This document shows positions 8,539 through 16,433 of a stretch of 36,010 bases of DNA, piece by piece. A program made the translations under genes and the position numbers. The notes below the pieces were generated by a model, which searched no databases, was not told where the DNA came from, and was given only the letters and a program-made list of their open reading frames with translations. The stretch comes from a virus, in IMG/VR virus record IMGVR_UViG_3300042924_000765, positions 1 to 36,010 of that record; one strand, given 5' to 3'. Numbering within the stretch: the first letter of the stretch is position 1; each line of letters begins with the position of its first letter.

Positions 8539-10439
8539 TGGCAGATCTAGACCCAATCGCGCTTGCTGCTGCAATTGCCGAGGCGACGGCCAAAGTTGAG
8601 GGACAAAAGCCTCAAGGCAAGACCGCCGATCTGGAGCGCCAACTCGGGCTGACTGGGCGCGCTGCGTCTCAAGGCGCCGCTGGCCTTGTTGGCCTTGCCT
8701 ATGACCCGATTGCTGCGGTGCAGAACTATCTGTTCGGGACAGAGACGCAGCCGCTGCGTGAGCAGGTCAAGCGCGCGCTGACCGACCTTGGCGTGCCTGA
8801 GCCAGAGACGGCCACCGAGCGCGTGATCGGCGCGATCAGCGAAGGCGCAGTGGGTGCTGGCGGTCAAGCCGCCTTGGCACGCGGTGCAGAGCGCGCCTTG
8901 ACTGCTGGAGCGCAACGCGTGGCTGGCCAGCTTGCGGCACAGCCCGGCGCGCAGGCTGTAGCTGGCGGCACTGGTGGTGGCGCGGCGCAAGCCGTCGCAG
9001 AAGCAGGTGGCGGACCTGGCGCGCAGCTTGCGGCTGGTCTGGCTGGCGGTGTCGCTGGCGGTCGCGCCGCTGGCATCAGAACAGAAGCCCCGCCGGCTGC
9101 TGTGCCTGCTGCTGTGCGTGAGGCTGAAGATGTTGGCATCCGTGTGATGACCACCGACGTTCTTCAGCCGACGACCTTTGCTGGCCGCTGGCTGCAACGC
9201 ACTGGCGAGATGATCCCTGGCGCCGGAACGGGTGGCCCGCGTGCTGCACAACAGCAAGAGCGCATCGATGCGTCTGTTGATCTCCTGCGGAACTATGGCG
9301 TCACTGAAGCGTCAGCCGCTGACAACACCATCATCTCAAACGTGGCGAAGGATCTTCTGGCCCGTCGCGGCGAGAACCTGACCAAATACACCGGCATGAA
9401 GACCGAGGTGATTGAGCGTCTGTCTCAGCCGAATACGACAGTCCCCGTGGCAAAATCTGTCGCCAAGATTGACGAGGAAATCGCGCGCCTGAACAGCATC
9501 AGCCCGACGCAGTTTAAGCCTGTGATCGATCGGCTGATAACTTGGCGTGACGATCTTACCGGCACGCGCGAAGTGACACTGCCAAATGGCCAGAAGCAGG
9601 TTGTGGTTCAAGGTCAGCCTTTGGCGACCATCGAGGTTCTGCGCAAGCAGATCGGCGAAGCATTCACTGATCCAAGCCTGGCCGCTGTTCGTAGCGAAGG
9701 CGAGAAGGTTCTCAGCCGCATCTACGCGCCGCTGCGCGAGGACATGGCAGACTACATCAAAGCCAACGGCCAGCGCCGTGATTTCGACAAGTGGAACATT
9801 GCCAACAAGCAGCTTGCCAGCATGGCCGGCGAACTTGAACTTGGTGCGATGAAGGCCGCTCTGGCAAAGGGTGACACATCGCCTGAAGTCATCCGCACGA
9901 TGCTGTTCTCGGCCAAGCCCAGCGATGTAAAGGCGCTTTATCGCGGCCTGTCCGCTGAAGGCAAGCGCAACGCCCGCATCGCTGTCTTGCAGGAAGCCTT
10001 CAACAAGGTCGGCGGCAACTTTGAGAACCTAAGCCCCGATCAATTCAAGCGCCAACTGATCCGCCTTGGATCGCCTATCGGCGTGTTCTTCTCCGGGCAG
10101 GATCTGAAGGCTGTCGAGGGCCTGACCCGTGCGCTGAAGATGACCGAGCAGGCCGGGCGCGCTGGCGTTTCGCCACCGACTGGCGTGCAGGCTGTTCCTG
10201 TCGTCGGCGCGGCTGTCTTGACCGACATCCTCGGCGGCGCTGGTGCCGGCATCGTTGGCGGCGCGACCATCGGCGGCATTGCACGTCTGTATGAAAGCGC
10301 GCCTGTCCGCAACATCCTGTTGAAACTGCCGCAGGTCGCCAAAGGCAGCCAGCAGGAGCAGGAACTCATCAAGCAGCTAACGGTGGCCCTGCGCGCCGAG
10401 AAGGCGGCTGAGGAACAGCCCCAGGCAGCCCCGCAATGA
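8538..10439 (+). CDS. DNA ejection protein, P22 gp16-like
   Basis: A 633-residue protein, third of the ejection set (P22 gp16 has 609). Residues 85-185 are extremely Gly/Ala-rich and could be membrane-active. Another hydrophobic Gly-rich stretch is near 555-590 (VGAAVLTDILGGAGAGIVGG). The middle is helical with basic patches. I used ATG 8538, which overlaps the previous stop. In P22, gp16 helps DNA cross the inner membrane. No enzymatic motif such as a transglycosylase was seen. Confidence 0.75.
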   Translation: MADLDPIALAAAIAEATAKVEGQKPQGKTADLERQLGLTGRAASQGAAGLVGLAYDPIAAVQNYLFGTETQPLREQVKRALTDLGVPEPETATERVIGAISEGAVGAGGQAALARGAERALTAGAQRVAGQLAAQPGAQAVAGGTGGGAAQAVAEAGGGPGAQLAAGLAGGVAGGRAAGIRTEAPPAAVPAAVREAEDVGIRVMTTDVLQPTTFAGRWLQRTGEMIPGAGTGGPRAAQQQERIDASVDLLRNYGVTEASAADNTIISNVAKDLLARRGENLTKYTGMKTEVIERLSQPNTTVPVAKSVAKIDEEIARLNSISPTQFKPVIDRLITWRDDLTGTREVTLPNGQKQVVVQGQPLATIEVLRKQIGEAFTDPSLAAVRSEGEKVLSRIYAPLREDMADYIKANGQRRDFDKWNIANKQLASMAGELELGAMKAALAKGDTSPEVIRTMLFSAKPSDVKALYRGLSAEGKRNARIAVLQEAFNKVGGNFENLSPDQFKRQLIRLGSPIGVFFSGQDLKAVEGLTRALKMTEQAGRAGVSPPTGVQAVPVVGAAVLTDILGGAGAGIVGGATIGGIARLYESAPVRNILLKLPQVAKGSQQEQELIKQLTVALRAEKAAEEQPQAAPQ

Positions 10440-10491
10440 CCCTATCCAAACCCCTGCATTTCGTGTTAAAAGTCACGCGAAAGGATGCCAA

Positions 10492-11331
10492 ATGCCGCTG
10501 ACGCAACTCGCCCCGCCGTATCCGATTTTTACTGATCGAGACGGGACGCCGCTCGACGCGGGCTATCTGTATTTCGGCACCGCAGGCTTGAACCCCGAAA
10601 CCAATCCGATCCAAGTTTACTACGATGTGAACCTGACGCAGCCAGCAGCCCAGCCTCTGCGCACGTCGAATGGCTACGTCATGCGCAACGGATCGCCGGC
10701 GCTGATTTACGCAAACGCGCAGTTCTCTGTGACGGTTCGCGACAAGGCAAGCCAGCTTGTGATCTACAGCCCGGTCGGCTTCGGCGTTGCCCCTGGATCG
10801 GCTGCGGTTGGTGGGTCTGCGCTAATTTACGACGACTTTATCGGCGATGGCGTGACAGTCAACTATACGCTGACAGGCGCTGTCCTTGTCGGCGCTGCGG
10901 CTGACGTGTTCATCGACGGCGTTTATCAGTCGAAAAACAATTACTCAATCACCGGCGGCGTGCTGACGTTCACAACGGCCCCACCTTATCTTTCGGCGAT
11001 TGAGATCGTTTCGGCAGGCGTCAACAACGTCGGCGGCACTAATGCCGCAAACGTCGTATTCAACTCTGGCTTCACTGGCGCTATCAATCGCACGGCGCAG
11101 GCCAAGATGGCCGAGATCCCATCTGTCAAGGATTTCGGCGCGGTCGGCAACGGCGTGACAAACGATGCCGCAGCCTTCACGGCTGCATGGGCGGCCACCG
11201 CCCCGCAGGCGGTTTATGTGCCTGCCGGATCTTATGCCATCACCGGGACAGTGACCGGCAAGTTCTTTTCATTTGGCGTTGTGACAGTGGTCGGTGGAAC
11301 CGTGACCACGATCACCAACCTCGTGCCATAA
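10492..11331 (+). CDS. Tailspike head-binding adaptor with truncated spike N-terminus
   Basis: A 279-residue protein. Residues 1-110 resemble the P22 tailspike head-binding domain (PYPIFTDRDGTPLDAGYLYF, IQVYYDVNLTQPAAQPLRTS, ALIYANAQFSVTVRD), which docks on the tail hub. Residues 120-185 hold a second beta domain. After it comes a pectate-lyase-like entry motif (VKDFGAVGNGVTNDAAAF), but the protein stops about 60 residues later, so the beta helix is missing. A GAAAGGATG ribosome site precedes ATG 10492. It probably acts as an adaptor for the spikes encoded downstream. Confidence 0.8.
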   Translation: MPLTQLAPPYPIFTDRDGTPLDAGYLYFGTAGLNPETNPIQVYYDVNLTQPAAQPLRTSNGYVMRNGSPALIYANAQFSVTVRDKASQLVIYSPVGFGVAPGSAAVGGSALIYDDFIGDGVTVNYTLTGAVLVGAAADVFIDGVYQSKNNYSITGGVLTFTTAPPYLSAIEIVSAGVNNVGGTNAANVVFNSGFTGAINRTAQAKMAEIPSVKDFGAVGNGVTNDAAAFTAAWAATAPQAVYVPAGSYAITGTVTGKFFSFGVVTVVGGTVTTITNLVP

Positions 11332-11341
11332 GGAGGCGGCG

Positions 11342-11911
11342 ATGACGATCAGGCAAAACGGCGGCATCTTCGGTCGCAACCCTACCTTCAACAACGTCAC
11401 TGTCGATGGCATACTGACCGTCGATCAGATCGTTGAGAAAACTGGCGCGGCTGGCATCACGCTGGATGGCGTCACGCTCAAGGACGGCAATGTGGTTCTG
11501 GCCAACGGCAACGGCATCGACTTCTCCGCCACCTCTGGCACTGGCACAAGCGAACTGTTCGATGACTATGAAGAGGGGACGTGGACGCCGACTGTAACGT
11601 CTGCTTCTGGGACGTTTACGACAGTTTCCGCAAGCGGCTTCTACACAAGGATCGGTCGCGTTGTTTCGTTCTCCATGAGCATCGTCATCACTAATGCAGG
11701 AACAGCCGCAGGAAACATGACGGCTACGCTACCGTTCGCTGCTACTTCGATCAATGCAATTGCGTCAGGCCGTGAAATCGTTGCTACGGGATCAGGTTGC
11801 CAAGGGACAATTTCTAGCGGTTTTTCGAACTGCATCATACAGCGGTATGATACCGTAAGCATCATCGGAAGCGGTCGCACTGTGATCGTGACCGGAACAT
11901 ATATTTCGTGA
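11342..11911 (+). CDS. Tail fibre protein with GTWTP-type domain
   Basis: A 189-residue protein. The N-terminal part repeats a fibre-shaft-like pattern (FNNVTVDGILTVDQIV, ITLDGVTLKDGNVVLANG). It then has the widespread fibre motif LFDDYEEGTWTPTV at about residues 76-89, leading into an all-beta C-terminal domain. Such domains are found at tips of phage fibres and spikes. A GGAGG ribosome site lies just upstream. Position between adaptor and spike suggests that it is part of the receptor-binding apparatus. Confidence 0.75.
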   Translation: MTIRQNGGIFGRNPTFNNVTVDGILTVDQIVEKTGAAGITLDGVTLKDGNVVLANGNGIDFSATSGTGTSELFDDYEEGTWTPTVTSASGTFTTVSASGFYTRIGRVVSFSMSIVITNAGTAAGNMTATLPFAATSINAIASGREIVATGSGCQGTISSGFSNCIIQRYDTVSIIGSGRTVIVTGTYIS

Positions 11912-11919
11912 GGTGAAGC

Positions 11920-13446
11920 ATGGCCCTGACAAAAGCACACAACCGGATGATCGAAGGTGCTTCACTGAACGTGAAGGACTTTGGGGCTGTTGGAGATGGG
12001 GTTACTGACGACACCGCAGCTTTCAATTCGGCAATCGCAGCCTTAAATGCTGACAACAATCCAACGGTGTTGATCCTAGACGGCGTATTCGTGGTAAATG
12101 GAAGCCTCAATCCAATTACCCAACGGCGCAAGGTTATCAGCGGTTACGGTGCAACGATCAACCATGATGGTGGGACGCTGTTCACGTTTGGTGTCGGCGG
12201 CAATGTCGGTGTAATCGAGGGCATCCAATACTTCTGCCCATCTTCACCGACAGCAGGCACCTATTTTCTTGATCTGGATGGCGCGAACCAATGCTCTATC
12301 CGCGACATTACAGGTCTAGTAAATGGCTTTGCCAAGGTCGGTCTTTCAAACTTCGTCGGCGGGTATATTTTCGAGAACGTAAACCTTTCCACGGTAAACG
12401 GAACTCAAACCATCATTGACCATGGAACAGGTGCGGTTTCTCAGATCAACAATCTCGTCCTGACCGCTGTCGGGACAAGCCGAGTGCTTGACGAGACAAC
12501 GCCTACAGGGGCCACCGCAACTGCAATCAAGTTTTCTGATGCTTGGGACACTGGCATCTGGTCAGGGCTTTTGCTCAACGGCTACCTTTACGGTCTGGAC
12601 GTGAACCGCACTGCTGCAAGCGTAAACATTTCGAACTTCCGCCTGTCGAACTTCTATTTTGACTTTTGTGCAAACGGCATTCGGCTGAAGAACACGGCTC
12701 TGGGTGGTGGGATAAATAACTGGTTTTTCTCGAACGGCTGGTCTGTCGGCATGGATGGATACGGCATACAGCTTGACACTGGGTCGTTCTCGGAGATCAA
12801 CTTTGTCAACGTGCAGTCAATGCTCGCAGGGAAGAACAACTGGCGCTTTTCTGGTTCAGGCTTCACTGACGTTTCTGTTGTCAACTGCATCGGGGCATTT
12901 GCAAACCGATACAACGCAACAAACACAGGCTCGGATCAGGATGACTTTGTTTCTCTGACAGGGGACATCACTGTGACTGGGTGTCGATTTGGGCAATCAG
13001 CCGATGGCTTCGTTGCGTCTGGCGTGCCTAATTGGCAGGGCCGTTACGGCTTGAACATCGGACCTAATATTATCAATTACATCATCACAGACAACAAGCT
13101 GGAGGGTGCGACGGCTGACTGCTCTCTTAGCTACGCTGGAAATAAACTCCCAGTTGGGAATGAGTTTTCAGCTATCGTGAAAAACAACATTGTTGTCGGT
13201 GGGGCAGCCCGCCCTGCATACGCTGTCACAAGCACAGTTACGGCTCCGGCATCAACCGTTGTCCAGACCAACGACACCCCGTTCACGTTTGATCTTTACA
13301 TCTACGGAGGGACGGTTTCCGCTGTGAACCATAACGGAACCACAGTGGCAGGAAGCGGCAACGTGTCTTTGGAGGTTCGGCCCGGTGATACTTGGTCCGT
13401 CACATATTCTGGCGCACCAACCATTCGCCGGGTCATTCAATCTTAA
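11920..13446 (+). CDS. Tailspike with pectate-lyase-like beta-helix (receptor binding)
   Basis: A 508-residue protein. It begins with a short helix (ALTKAHNRMIEGASL) and then NVKDFGAVGDGVTDDTAAF, the entry of a pectate-lyase-3 type right-handed beta-helix. About 350 residues of strand-turn repeats follow, then a small C-terminal beta domain. It has no head-binding domain of its own and so probably attaches through 10492-11331. Third codon positions in the first 60 codons are only about half G/C, clearly lower than in head genes, which suggests acquisition by transfer. The surface-glycan substrate is unknown. Confidence 0.8.
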   Translation: MALTKAHNRMIEGASLNVKDFGAVGDGVTDDTAAFNSAIAALNADNNPTVLILDGVFVVNGSLNPITQRRKVISGYGATINHDGGTLFTFGVGGNVGVIEGIQYFCPSSPTAGTYFLDLDGANQCSIRDITGLVNGFAKVGLSNFVGGYIFENVNLSTVNGTQTIIDHGTGAVSQINNLVLTAVGTSRVLDETTPTGATATAIKFSDAWDTGIWSGLLLNGYLYGLDVNRTAASVNISNFRLSNFYFDFCANGIRLKNTALGGGINNWFFSNGWSVGMDGYGIQLDTGSFSEINFVNVQSMLAGKNNWRFSGSGFTDVSVVNCIGAFANRYNATNTGSDQDDFVSLTGDITVTGCRFGQSADGFVASGVPNWQGRYGLNIGPNIINYIITDNKLEGATADCSLSYAGNKLPVGNEFSAIVKNNIVVGGAARPAYAVTSTVTAPASTVVQTNDTPFTFDLYIYGGTVSAVNHNGTTVAGSGNVSLEVRPGDTWSVTYSGAPTIRRVIQS

Positions 13447-13471
13447 TGCGCTTCGAGCGTGGACAGTCCTG

Positions 13472-13492
13472 AGTGAGTTCGCAAGGCTCACT
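13472..13492 (+). other. Small hairpin between tailspike and next gene
   Basis: AGTGAG (13472-13477) pairs with CTCACT (13487-13492) around a 9-nt loop, directly upstream of the AAGGAG ribosome site of the next gene. There is no T-tract, so an mRNA-stability or processing element is more likely than a terminator. The element is weak. Confidence 0.3.
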
Positions 13493-13511
13493 AACAGCCA
13501 AGGAGATAAAA

Positions 13512-13766
13512 ATGGCACTGACTAAAGAGACAAAAAACGACAAGATCGAGGTTCTGCAACTGGCAGCGGGTTATCCCGTCGTGCAGGTTCGCACGGCCAC
13601 CATCATTGCAGAGGATGGCGTGGAGATCAGCCGCACCTTCCATCGCCATGTGCTGACGCCTGACGCTGATCTGTCGGGTGCTGATGCAGACGTGGCAGCC
13701 ATCGCTGGCGCGGTGTTTACGGATGAAGCGCGGGCGGCTTACGCGGCTGCCAGGGATGGTGTATGA
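13512..13766 (+). CDS. Hypothetical small protein
   Basis: An 84-residue protein. Residues 12-50 contain strands (IEVLQLAAGYPVVQVRTATI, then ISRTFHRHVLTP). The rest is an Ala/Asp-rich helix (DADVAAIAGAVFTDEARAAYAA). Similar small proteins often follow tail-fibre genes in podophages, with no function assigned. ATG 13512 follows AAGGAGATAAAA, a strong ribosome site. Its stop overlaps the start of the next tiny gene by ATGA. Confidence 0.6.
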   Translation: MALTKETKNDKIEVLQLAAGYPVVQVRTATIIAEDGVEISRTFHRHVLTPDADLSGADADVAAIAGAVFTDEARAAYAAARDGV

Positions 13767-13849
13767 TGAACGGTAAGCCGGTGCAAACCGTGAGACCAAT
13801 CTTCGGGCCTGTCGTGATGGCAGTGTTCCGCCCCGTAATCGTCAAATAA
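13763..13849 (+). CDS. 28-residue hydrophobic peptide
   Basis: A short ORF MMNGKPVQTVRPIFGPVVMA followed by VFRPVIVK, coupled by ATGA to the gene before it and followed at 13850 by a GGAGG site for the next gene. Its hydrophobic and proline-containing character might allow membrane association. No family is recognised. The evidence is gap filling, coupling and clean spacing. Confidence 0.45.
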   Translation: MMNGKPVQTVRPIFGPVVMAVFRPVIVK

Positions 13850-13856
13850 GGAGGCG

Positions 13857-14153
13857 ATGATGCCCGCGACAACCAAGACGCTTTCCGCGCAAAATACCTT
13901 TACCGATGCGGTTCTCATCATCGGCGACTTCAACCTGTCGATCTCTGGGACATTCGTTGCCACCGTGACCGTGCAGCGTTCGACCGATGGCACCACCTGG
14001 CGCGACGTTGACACCTGGACGGCACCGTCTGAAGAAGTCGGCTACGACCCGATGAAGAACTATTATCGCGGTGGCGTTAAGACCGGCGACTACACCTCTG
14101 GCTCGGTCACGATCCAGTTGAACGGCTACGACAACTGGCCGCCGCGTTACTGA
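13857..14153 (+). CDS. Small beta-rich structural protein
   Basis: A 98-residue protein with Ig-like or jelly-roll strand patterns (DAVLIIGDFNLSISGTFVAT, VTVQRSTDGTTWRDVDTW, GSVTIQLNG). Proteins with the phrase VTVQRSTDGTTW are frequent phage virion proteins (decoration or tail). Two ATGs, at 13857 and 13860, follow AAGGAGGCG; either may start translation. Exact role unknown. Confidence 0.65.
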   Translation: MMPATTKTLSAQNTFTDAVLIIGDFNLSISGTFVATVTVQRSTDGTTWRDVDTWTAPSEEVGYDPMKNYYRGGVKTGDYTSGSVTIQLNGYDNWPPRY

Positions 14154-14154
14154 T

Positions 14155-14313
14155 ATGGCCAAGGGTTTGTACAGCAACATCGCTGCTAAACGCGCGCGCA
14201 TCAAATCCGGATCTGGCGAGAAGATGCGCAAGCCTGGCACCAAAGGCGCACCCACGGCGGCGGCTTTCAGAGCCTCTGCCGTGACGGCCAAGCCGAAGAA
14301 AAAGGGCAAGTGA
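14155..14313 (+). CDS. Small lysine-rich phage protein
   Basis: A 52-residue basic protein (MAKGLYSNIAAKRARIKSGS, then GEKMRKPGTKGAPTAAAFRA). This opening is a recurrent pattern in small proteins encoded near structural genes of podoviruses and marine phages. It is probably a nucleic-acid-binding or packaged protein, but no function is known to me. Its stop abuts the ATG of the next gene. Confidence 0.7.
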   Translation: MAKGLYSNIAAKRARIKSGSGEKMRKPGTKGAPTAAAFRASAVTAKPKKKGK

Positions 14314-14609
14314 TGGCAAAGACGCCGGCCTGGACGCGCAAAGAAGGCAAGAACCCCAAGGGCGGCTTGAACGCCAAGGGGCGCGCGTCTGCGAAGGCTG
14401 AAGGCATGAGCCTCAAAGCCCCGGTGAAGTCCGGCGACAATCCTCGCCGGGCTTCGTTTCTGGCGCGTATGGGCAACATGCCGGGGCCTGAGTATAAGGA
14501 CGGCGAACCCACGCGCCTGCTGCTGTCTTTGAAGGCCTGGGGCGCATCCAGTAAAGCCGACGCCAAGAAGAAGGCCAAGGCGATCTCGGCCCGCAACAAG
14601 GGGAAGTGA
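14313..14609 (+). CDS. Small basic protein, DUF6321-like
   Basis: A 98-residue protein whose pattern [20 protein letters not shown], then [20 protein letters not shown], resembles the DUF6321 family of tailed phages. These proteins are conserved, basic and of unknown function. ATG 14313 overlaps the preceding stop (TGATG) and is preferred over GTG 14310. The C-terminus is lysine-rich. Confidence 0.75.
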   Translation: MAKTPAWTRKEGKNPKGGLNAKGRASAKAEGMSLKAPVKSGDNPRRASFLARMGNMPGPEYKDGEPTRLLLSLKAWGASSKADAKKKAKAISARNKGK

Positions 14610-14611
14610 CC

Positions 14612-15166
14612 ATGAACTACATCGAGATGGCCACCGCTATCGCCCGCGAGGAGGGTGTTGACCCCGATCTGTTCCTGCGGCTGATCCAGCAGGAAAGCAG
14701 CTTTAACCCGGACGCGGTGTCATCTGCCGGCGCGATTGGCCTTGGCCAGCTTATGCCAGGCACGGCGGCGGATCTCGGTGTTGATCCATATGAGCCTGAA
14801 GAGAACCTGCGTGGCAGCGCCCGCTATCTGCGCCAGCAGCTTGACACCTTCGGCGACACAACCTTGGCCCTGGCCGCCTATAACGCTGGCCCCGGCAACG
14901 TGCGCAAATACGGTGGCGTCCCACCGTTTCAAGAAACGCAGAATTACGTCAGCAAGATCCTTGGCACGGGCGCCGCCGATCGGGCCTTCAACGGAGCGTC
15001 GGCCAATCTGCCGCTGGCGATGGGTCAGCCTGCCGGCGAAGACTATGGCATCGCCTCAACGGCTCAGATGCCTATGTTCCGGCTTCCACAACTGCGCAGC
15101 ACGCAGTCGGATGCACTGGCGGCATACGATCCTTATGCTATCCTACAGCAGTTCAATTTGAAATAA
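14612..15166 (+). CDS. Lytic transglycosylase (SLT/GEWL domain)
   Basis: A 184-residue murein-cleaving enzyme. The catalytic region is [20 protein letters not shown] with Glu at about residue 26, followed by [17 protein letters not shown] and the [15 protein letters not shown] motif near 90-105. All three are hallmarks of the SLT fold. It may act in cell entry, as a virion-borne murein hydrolase, or in lysis. It lies just before the lysis genes. ATG 14612 follows GGGGAAG; the in-frame GTG at 14606 is less well spaced. Confidence 0.88.
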   Translation: MNYIEMATAIAREEGVDPDLFLRLIQQESSFNPDAVSSAGAIGLGQLMPGTAADLGVDPYEPEENLRGSARYLRQQLDTFGDTTLALAAYNAGPGNVRKYGGVPPFQETQNYVSKILGTGAADRAFNGASANLPLAMGQPAGEDYGIASTAQMPMFRLPQLRSTQSDALAAYDPYAILQQFNLK

Positions 15167-15185
15167 TCTTGCGCCGGGGACTGAG

Positions 15186-15410
15186 ATGGACGTGTTGGAA
15201 GCAATCATGAAGTGGATCGTCGCACCCGTCGCAGGGTTTGTGTTCTTGCAATACAGGACGCAGCAATCGCATGCCACCGACATTGCCGTGCTGAAGGCCG
15301 AGGCCGCAGCCAACAAACAGGCGCACGACCGCGAGTTCAAGCAGCTTCAGGATAATTTCAAGGCCGTGTTCACCAAGCTGGACACCATAGAAATGGCTCT
15401 CAGAAAATGA
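15186..15410 (+). CDS. Small membrane-anchored coiled-coil protein
   Basis: A 74-residue protein with one N-terminal membrane segment (MKWIVAPVAGFVFLQY, about residues 8-23). A long charged helix follows (IAVLKAEAAANKQAHDREFK). It resembles small lysis-cassette proteins of podophages, possibly a holin partner, although function is unproven. It overlaps the amidase start by ATGA. Confidence 0.65.
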   Translation: MDVLEAIMKWIVAPVAGFVFLQYRTQQSHATDIAVLKAEAAANKQAHDREFKQLQDNFKAVFTKLDTIEMALRK

Positions 15411-15916
15411 GACCGCTAAACGAGATCATCATCCACTGCACGGCCACGCGGCCTGACTGGTGGTCTCAGCGGTCAACGGCTGACAAGGTGGCCGAGGTCA
15501 AACGCTGGCATGTCGAGGATCGCGGCTGGAAGGACATCGGCTATCACTTTCTGATCGACCGCAATGGTTATACGGTTAACGGGCGGCCACTGGATCAGAT
15601 CGGCGCGCATACTGTCGGGAAAAATATCGGCACCATCGGGATCGCGCTTTTTGGTGGTCATGGATCGGCGGCTGACGACAAGTTCGCGGATCACTTCACG
15701 CCGGATCAGGATCAATCCTTGCGGGCGCTTCTGGTGCGCTTGATGAAGCAATACCCGAGCATCAAGACGATCTCGGGGCATAACCAGCACGCGGCCAAAG
15801 CCTGCCCAGGTTTCTCTGTGCCAAGCTGGTATGCGAAGGCAAGACCCCAGCCTGCGCCTGTTGCGCCGAAGGTTGGGTTTTTTGCGGCTCTGGCCGCCAA
15901 TCTCAGGAGGTCATGA
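15407..15916 (+). CDS. Endolysin, N-acetylmuramoyl-L-alanine amidase (T7 lysozyme-like)
   Basis: A 169-residue amidase_2-family enzyme that cuts the bond between muramic acid and L-Ala. Zinc and catalytic residues are visible. HCTAT provides His at about 10, and GYHFLIDRNG provides the Tyr that corresponds to T7 lysozyme Tyr46. SGHNQHAAKACPGF near 123-136 provides the second His, the Lys and the Cys. No signal peptide is present, so it needs the holin for release. ATG 15407 overlaps the preceding gene. Confidence 0.92.
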   Translation: MRPLNEIIIHCTATRPDWWSQRSTADKVAEVKRWHVEDRGWKDIGYHFLIDRNGYTVNGRPLDQIGAHTVGKNIGTIGIALFGGHGSAADDKFADHFTPDQDQSLRALLVRLMKQYPSIKTISGHNQHAAKACPGFSVPSWYAKARPQPAPVAPKVGFFAALAANLRRS

Positions 15917-15917
15917 C

Positions 15918-16082
15918 ATGACTGGTGAACAAATCGCAGGCGTCGTGCGCGCCATCGTTGCTGCCGCTGGCGGCTATTTCGTCGGCCAGGGGCTGGTCGA
16001 TGCTGAGACTGTGACGGCCATCGGCGGCGCTGCTGCTACGCTGGCCGCTGCCGTTTGGTCGATCTACTCCAAGCGCGCATGA
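15918..16082 (+). CDS. Holin-like small membrane protein
   Basis: A 54-residue protein with two hydrophobic stretches (VVRAIVAAAGGYFVGQGLV and VTAIGGAAATLAAAVWSIYS) and a basic C-terminus, located directly after the endolysin. It resembles a recurrent small phage-holin family described for Pam3-like phages. It would form inner-membrane holes for endolysin release. ATG 15918 follows AGGAGG with 8-nt spacing. The stop overlaps the Rz-like start (ATGA). Confidence 0.75.
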   Translation: MTGEQIAGVVRAIVAAAGGYFVGQGLVDAETVTAIGGAAATLAAAVWSIYSKRA

Positions 16083-16297
16083 TCTGGCAGGCGCTGGTCG
16101 GCGCTGTCTCGAAGCTGTTTCTTTTTGTCGCCATGCTGGCAGCAAGCTGGTTTGGCGGCAAAAAGACGGCTCAGGCTGACGCCAAAGTTGAAGGGCTTGA
16201 AGATTATGTTGAGACACGCCAACGCATGGACGAGGTGGGCCGCATGTCTGATGCTGACGCTGCCCGTGACTGGCTGCGTGAGCGTGGCAAGCAATGA
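16079..16297 (+). CDS. Rz-like inner-membrane spanin
   Basis: A 72-residue protein with an N-terminal signal anchor (LVGAVSKLFLFVAMLAASWF) and a charged periplasmic helix (DAKVEGLEDYVETRQRMDEV). This is the i-spanin layout. It overlaps the holin gene by ATGA, and an Rz1-like lipoprotein is embedded in another frame from 16206. Spanins fuse inner and outer membranes at the last step of Gram-negative lysis, so the pair supports a Gram-negative host. Confidence 0.8.
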   Translation: MIWQALVGAVSKLFLFVAMLAASWFGGKKTAQADAKVEGLEDYVETRQRMDEVGRMSDADAARDWLRERGKQ

Positions 16298-16433
16298 GGC
16301 GATCTGCGACGGGACCGAAGCGGCGCGGACGGAACATGCGGCGGCGCTGGCTGACGATGGCGGGCCGCTTTCGCTGGTCACGGGCGCGCGGCTGATCCGC
16401 CTGATCGATGCCGGGTGTGCCAATGACACCTAG
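16206..16433 (+). CDS. Rz1-like outer-membrane lipoprotein spanin, overlapping Rz
   Basis: A 75-residue protein read in a different frame from the Rz-like gene. Its N-terminus MLRHANAWTRWAACLMLTLP leads to VTGC, a clear lipobox (L-x-x-T-G-C) with the lipidated Cys at residue 25. The mature part would be about 50 residues. Rz1 genes embedded in or overlapping Rz are known from lambda-type phages. The 3' end overlaps the next gene by about 10 bases. Confidence 0.75.
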   Translation: MLRHANAWTRWAACLMLTLPVTGCVSVASNEAICDGTEAARTEHAAALADDGGPLSLVTGARLIRLIDAGCANDT

